From: Nostoc sp. LEGE 06077 | GTDB taxonomy: Bacteria; Cyanobacteriota; Cyanobacteriia; Cyanobacteriales; Nostocaceae | Length of the DNA stretch: 64,000 nt | Assembly: GCF_015207705.1 (NCBI RefSeq) | Contig: NZ_JADEWI010000010.1 | Location: 1 to 64,000, forward strand | Direction of reading: 5' to 3' | Shown here: positions 61,470-64,000 of the stretch, in pieces | Layout of the letters: the number at the start of each line of letters is the position of its first letter | Position numbering within the stretch: position 1 is the stretch's first letter | Position numbers and translations under genes: made by a program | The notes under the pieces: generated by a model | The model's database searches: none | The model's input: only the letters and a program-made list of their open reading frames with translations | Told to the model about the DNA's origin: nothing

Positions 61470-62122
61470 ATAAGAATTGATCAGTTAAATTCTTATTTTT
61501 TAGGGCGGGTTTTATACCCGCTTTTTTATATAAATTTGATTTAAATTGATTGTCTAAATAGAGTTTCTCTGTATAAAAGATAAATATAGGAATTATATTT
61601 AATTTCTGAACCATAGGTTGGCAAGCAACGCACTGCATATTCCCTAAAAAAAGGGAACAACGCCGCTTGGATCGACTGAGATTGTTTGAAAAATCAAATC
61701 GGACTATACGCAACATGATAAAAGATGCCTATCCAGTGGGAATCATGTAGTGTATATTGTTCATGGAAGTGGCTAAAGCTAATTTGCTGACCTGCTTGCC
61801 AAGGTCAGCAGTTATTAATAAGCTCTTGATAGAGCCAACTTGGGGAATAAACTTCTATCACAGGTCTAAGCTGAATTTATATGAACAATAGAAGATGGAC
61901 ACAATAGTCTAGCAAATTATAAACAAGAAACCCTATCATTAAATGAGTTAAAATTAGTTGATTAATAAAAATTCCCCCTATAGATATTCATTCATCTGAT
62001 ATTCTTTACAACTTTGAGCCAATAAAGTTTAAAAATATCATTTAAAAATTTGTGTATTTGCACCAGGAAATTTAACTAATTTTCGACAATTTACTTAAAC
62101 TTAGCATCTACAAAGACTACTC
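61470..62122. other. Intergenic region, 653 bases, with terminator and twin hairpins
   Basis: No gene seen. It holds the ndhD terminator (61505-61528) and two neighbouring hairpins: TGCTGACCT/AGGTCAGCA at 61785-61810 and GCTCT-TGAT-AGAGC at 61822-61835. Neither is followed by T's. A leftward 118-residue frame (61360-61716) overlaps ndhD and is a shadow. Confidence 0.45.
61505..61528 (+). terminator. Terminator after ndhD
   Basis: GCGGGT-TTTAT-ACCCGC followed by TTTTTT. Confidence 0.9.
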
Positions 62123-62845
62123 ATGTTAAACTACAACCCGTTACACTGTTTGCCGTCTTCCGAAGAGCTACCAGACTCAGAGGATATACCTGTGGATAAT
62201 GAACTACAAGATTTGATTCCTAGTTTGCTCAAAGCAACACTGGCGTTTGCATGGTCAGAGCGTTGGGATTGGTTTTTTGGCGTTAGGATGGGTATTTATT
62301 ACGACCCAAAAAAAGCGGCGATCGCTCCTGATGGATTTCTCAGTGTCGGAGTGAAGCGTTTTATTGATGGCGACTTACGCCTTAGTTATGTGATGTGGGA
62401 AGAAAAACAACCACCAGTCTTAGCACTAGAGGTGGTTTCTCACATCAGTCATGGCGAATACAGTACCAAAAAAGAATTTTATGCCAAAGAATTAGGAGTT
62501 TTGTACTACCTGATTTACAAACCCTTACAGCGGAAAAAGCCGCCCCTTGAGGTATATCAATTAATAGATGGCGAATATATCCTCATGTCAGGAAACCCTA
62601 TTTGGCTACCAGAGATTAATTTAGGAATTGGCCGAGAACTAGGAATTTATCAAGGTATTGCCCGCGAGTGGTTGTACTGGTATAACGAGCAAGGACAAAG
62701 GTTATCTACCCCAGAAGAACGTGTTCAAGAAATAGAAGAACAGTTATATTTTGAGCGACAACTACGCATCCAAACAGAACAAAAAATGAACCAATTAGCA
62801 GAACAGTTAAAAGCTTTAGGTGTAGAACCTGAAAATTTAGCCTGA
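62123..62845 (+). CDS. Uma2-family endonuclease
   Basis: A 240-residue member of the Uma2 (DUF820) family, a large cyanobacterial expansion of PD-(D/E)XK putative restriction endonucleases. Active-site residues: Asp in AIAPDGFLSVG, Glu in PVLALEVVSHIS, Lys in STKKEFYAKELGV, and YYLIYKP. A coiled coil with EERVQEIEEQLYFERQLRIQ occupies the last 40 residues. Biological role is unknown; these are often mobile or paralogous. Confidence 0.87.
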   Translation: MLNYNPLHCLPSSEELPDSEDIPVDNELQDLIPSLLKATLAFAWSERWDWFFGVRMGIYYDPKKAAIAPDGFLSVGVKRFIDGDLRLSYVMWEEKQPPVLALEVVSHISHGEYSTKKEFYAKELGVLYYLIYKPLQRKKPPLEVYQLIDGEYILMSGNPIWLPEINLGIGRELGIYQGIAREWLYWYNEQGQRLSTPEERVQEIEEQLYFERQLRIQTEQKMNQLAEQLKALGVEPENLA

Positions 62846-63062
62846 AGATTGTTATTAAATCTCTCATAATTGCCAGCCAAATTCCGCAAGCACCCTATTG
62901 AGGAACTTGGCTTGTGACATTTGAATCTGTTTTTTGTGCAAGGAAGGTTGTTAATTAACCTGCTGACTAGGGAATTCTATATGTAAATACACTAATTGCT
63001 GGTTGGCAGTTTGTGATGATTGTTGCCATGTCAATTGATTTACATACGTATTCTCATGTACT

Positions 63063-63767
63063 ATGAATATTAAATTAGGGTTCGGATCTATCCCAAAGCC
63101 TCAGTTTGTCTTTGTTAGTAAAGAACATGATCACTGTTGGTATATGCTCTCTGATGATGCAAAACAAATACCGATTTATGACAGAGCCTTAACTGGAGTG
63201 ATCACGGAAATAGAAATTAAGAAAACAGTAGAAACTTCTCAGGGAAAAAGTGAAAAAACAGATTTGCATATTTTGGGCGATAAGCCATATATTATTCGCT
63301 CAGGAAGTGAATCTTATTTTTCAAAGGGTTTATTGCTGTCACTTGATGCCTTAAGCTATGAACAATTGCTGCGACCGCTAACTATTGGAGTGAGTCCAGG
63401 CGACAAAGCAATAGTATTTTGTACAATTTATCATCCAGTTACTTATCGTTCTGTTGGAGTTAGCTGGGATGGACATAAGGAGATAGACTGGCAAGCATTA
63501 GGAAAAAGAGTGAGTTTAAAAATCAATGGCGATAAAACTACTAATTCCGAAACAATAGAAATGCCAGCTAATACCAATACATCAGAAGTTCGCGCCGAGT
63601 TCATTGCTAAAACCGACACATATTTATCACAGTTAAACTGGACTCCCAAGCAGGGTAGAGAGTATTTGCAGCAAAAATATGGCAAGCGATCGCGGTATCA
63701 TCTCTCGGAGACAGAACTTCTAGATTTTCTTGATTACCTCAAGGGACAACTCACCCTCAGCTATTAA
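63063..63767 (+). CDS. Hypothetical protein, C-terminus like phage recombinases
   Basis: A 234-residue soluble protein that I do not recognise overall. The C-terminal 45 residues, LSQLNWTPKQGREYLQQKYG then KRSRYHLSETELLDFLDYL, resemble a short helical module found, from memory, at the C-terminus of some phage RecT/Erf or Rad52-like annealing proteins. The N-terminal 180 residues are beta-rich with two GxxxH-type loops. No phage gene is nearby, so the function is open. ATG at 63063; no strong ribosome site. Confidence 0.7.
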   Translation: MNIKLGFGSIPKPQFVFVSKEHDHCWYMLSDDAKQIPIYDRALTGVITEIEIKKTVETSQGKSEKTDLHILGDKPYIIRSGSESYFSKGLLLSLDALSYEQLLRPLTIGVSPGDKAIVFCTIYHPVTYRSVGVSWDGHKEIDWQALGKRVSLKINGDKTTNSETIEMPANTNTSEVRAEFIAKTDTYLSQLNWTPKQGREYLQQKYGKRSRYHLSETELLDFLDYLKGQLTLSY

Positions 63768-64000
63768 AGCCTTGAATATAATCAAAATGCGATCGCATCG
63801 TTTCCAGAATTTTTTTAACTGGTACGGTGCGATCGCTGTTTTATAGTACATATATATTAATTAAACCAACTTGCCAACTAAAACCTAGTTTAAGCAGATT
63901 TCTGCTGTACAAATCTAGAAAATGCTAATTTTGATAAATCTTGTTATAACAGTTTTACTATTTTCGAGCAGCAGCTACAGCCGTACACAGATGGAATAAA
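63768..64000. other. Window edge, HIP1-rich spacer
   Basis: Non-coding to the end of the window. Two HIP1 sites lie at 63789-63796 and 63831-63838. Confidence 0.4.

Overview
The window is chromosomal DNA of a filamentous, probably heterocyst-forming cyanobacterium of the Nostoc/Anabaena/Calothrix group. Evidence seen directly: the HIP1 palindrome (GCGATCGC) is scattered everywhere, there are many short heptamer-type tandem repeats (AGTCAAA, CTCAGCA, TTCTGCC), and the gene content is cyanobacterial (ndhF/ndhD, Ycf49-like DUF2499, DUF3611, DUF3318, SLH/OprB porins, SphS-SphR, RbcR-type LysR, a DevH-like Crp regulator, PEP-CTERM protein, CHAT-TPR protein). The genus assignment is inference; no rRNA is present. 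I saw no rRNA, tRNA or CRISPR array.

Layout. 1-0.3 kb: edge of an IS701-family transposase. 0.5-9.2 kb: era, a NarL-type response regulator facing a PAS-GAF histidine kinase, a DUF3611 membrane protein, a two-domain histidine phosphatase, a dihydroorotase-like protein that has lost its metal ligands, and a creatininase-family hydrolase. 9.4-12.8 kb: a secreted TPR-CHAT protein and a 14-copy 21-bp minisatellite. 12.8-17.5 kb: hisC, a methyltransferase, a transposase remnant, mazG, an aldehyde dehydrogenase. 17.6-19.4 kb: a gene graveyard (broken Rpn-type nuclease, IS630 and IS701 remnants, fragments of a duplicated glycosyltransferase cluster). 19.4-24 kb: an envelope glycosylation cluster (two GT-C-like membrane proteins around a GT2-GtrA fusion). 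24-25.5 kb: a multi-hairpin repeat, an antitoxin remnant, DUF3318 and a zinc-ribbon protein. 25.5-29 kb: tandem SLH/OprB porins sharing a 372-bp identical block. 29-35.2 kb: a Crp/Fnr regulator, PhoX phosphatase behind Pho boxes, and the sphR-sphS-phoU phosphate-sensing operon. 35.5-38.6 kb: two tandem coiled-coil proteins (candidate LfiA/LfiB filament pair) and two tiny related proteins. 38.6-47.8 kb: hisA, Ycf49-like pair, csaB, a RecB-like nuclease with recJ, a PEP-CTERM protein, an HAD phosphatase. 47.8-50.1 kb: a candidate Yfr1 small RNA, an ArgRS-like protein without a catalytic core, and a DevH-like regulator. 50.6-56 kb: a PstS-like protein behind its own Pho box, a Ser/Thr kinase, RbcR-type LysR, NnrU/Z-ISO and a thioredoxin. 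56.3-61.5 kb: ndhF and ndhD, separated by an AT-rich hypothetical gene and an orphan antitoxin. 62-64 kb: a Uma2 endonuclease and a hypothetical protein.

How genes work together: the clearest circuit is phosphate control. SphS/SphR/PhoU lie next to phoX, and Pho-box-like arrays of three 8-mers at 11-bp spacing precede phoX and the pstS-like gene. The second theme is mobile DNA: several MITE-like repeats have ends that match transposase remnants elsewhere in the window.

Functions are from reading translated sequence and remembered family motifs; no database search was run.
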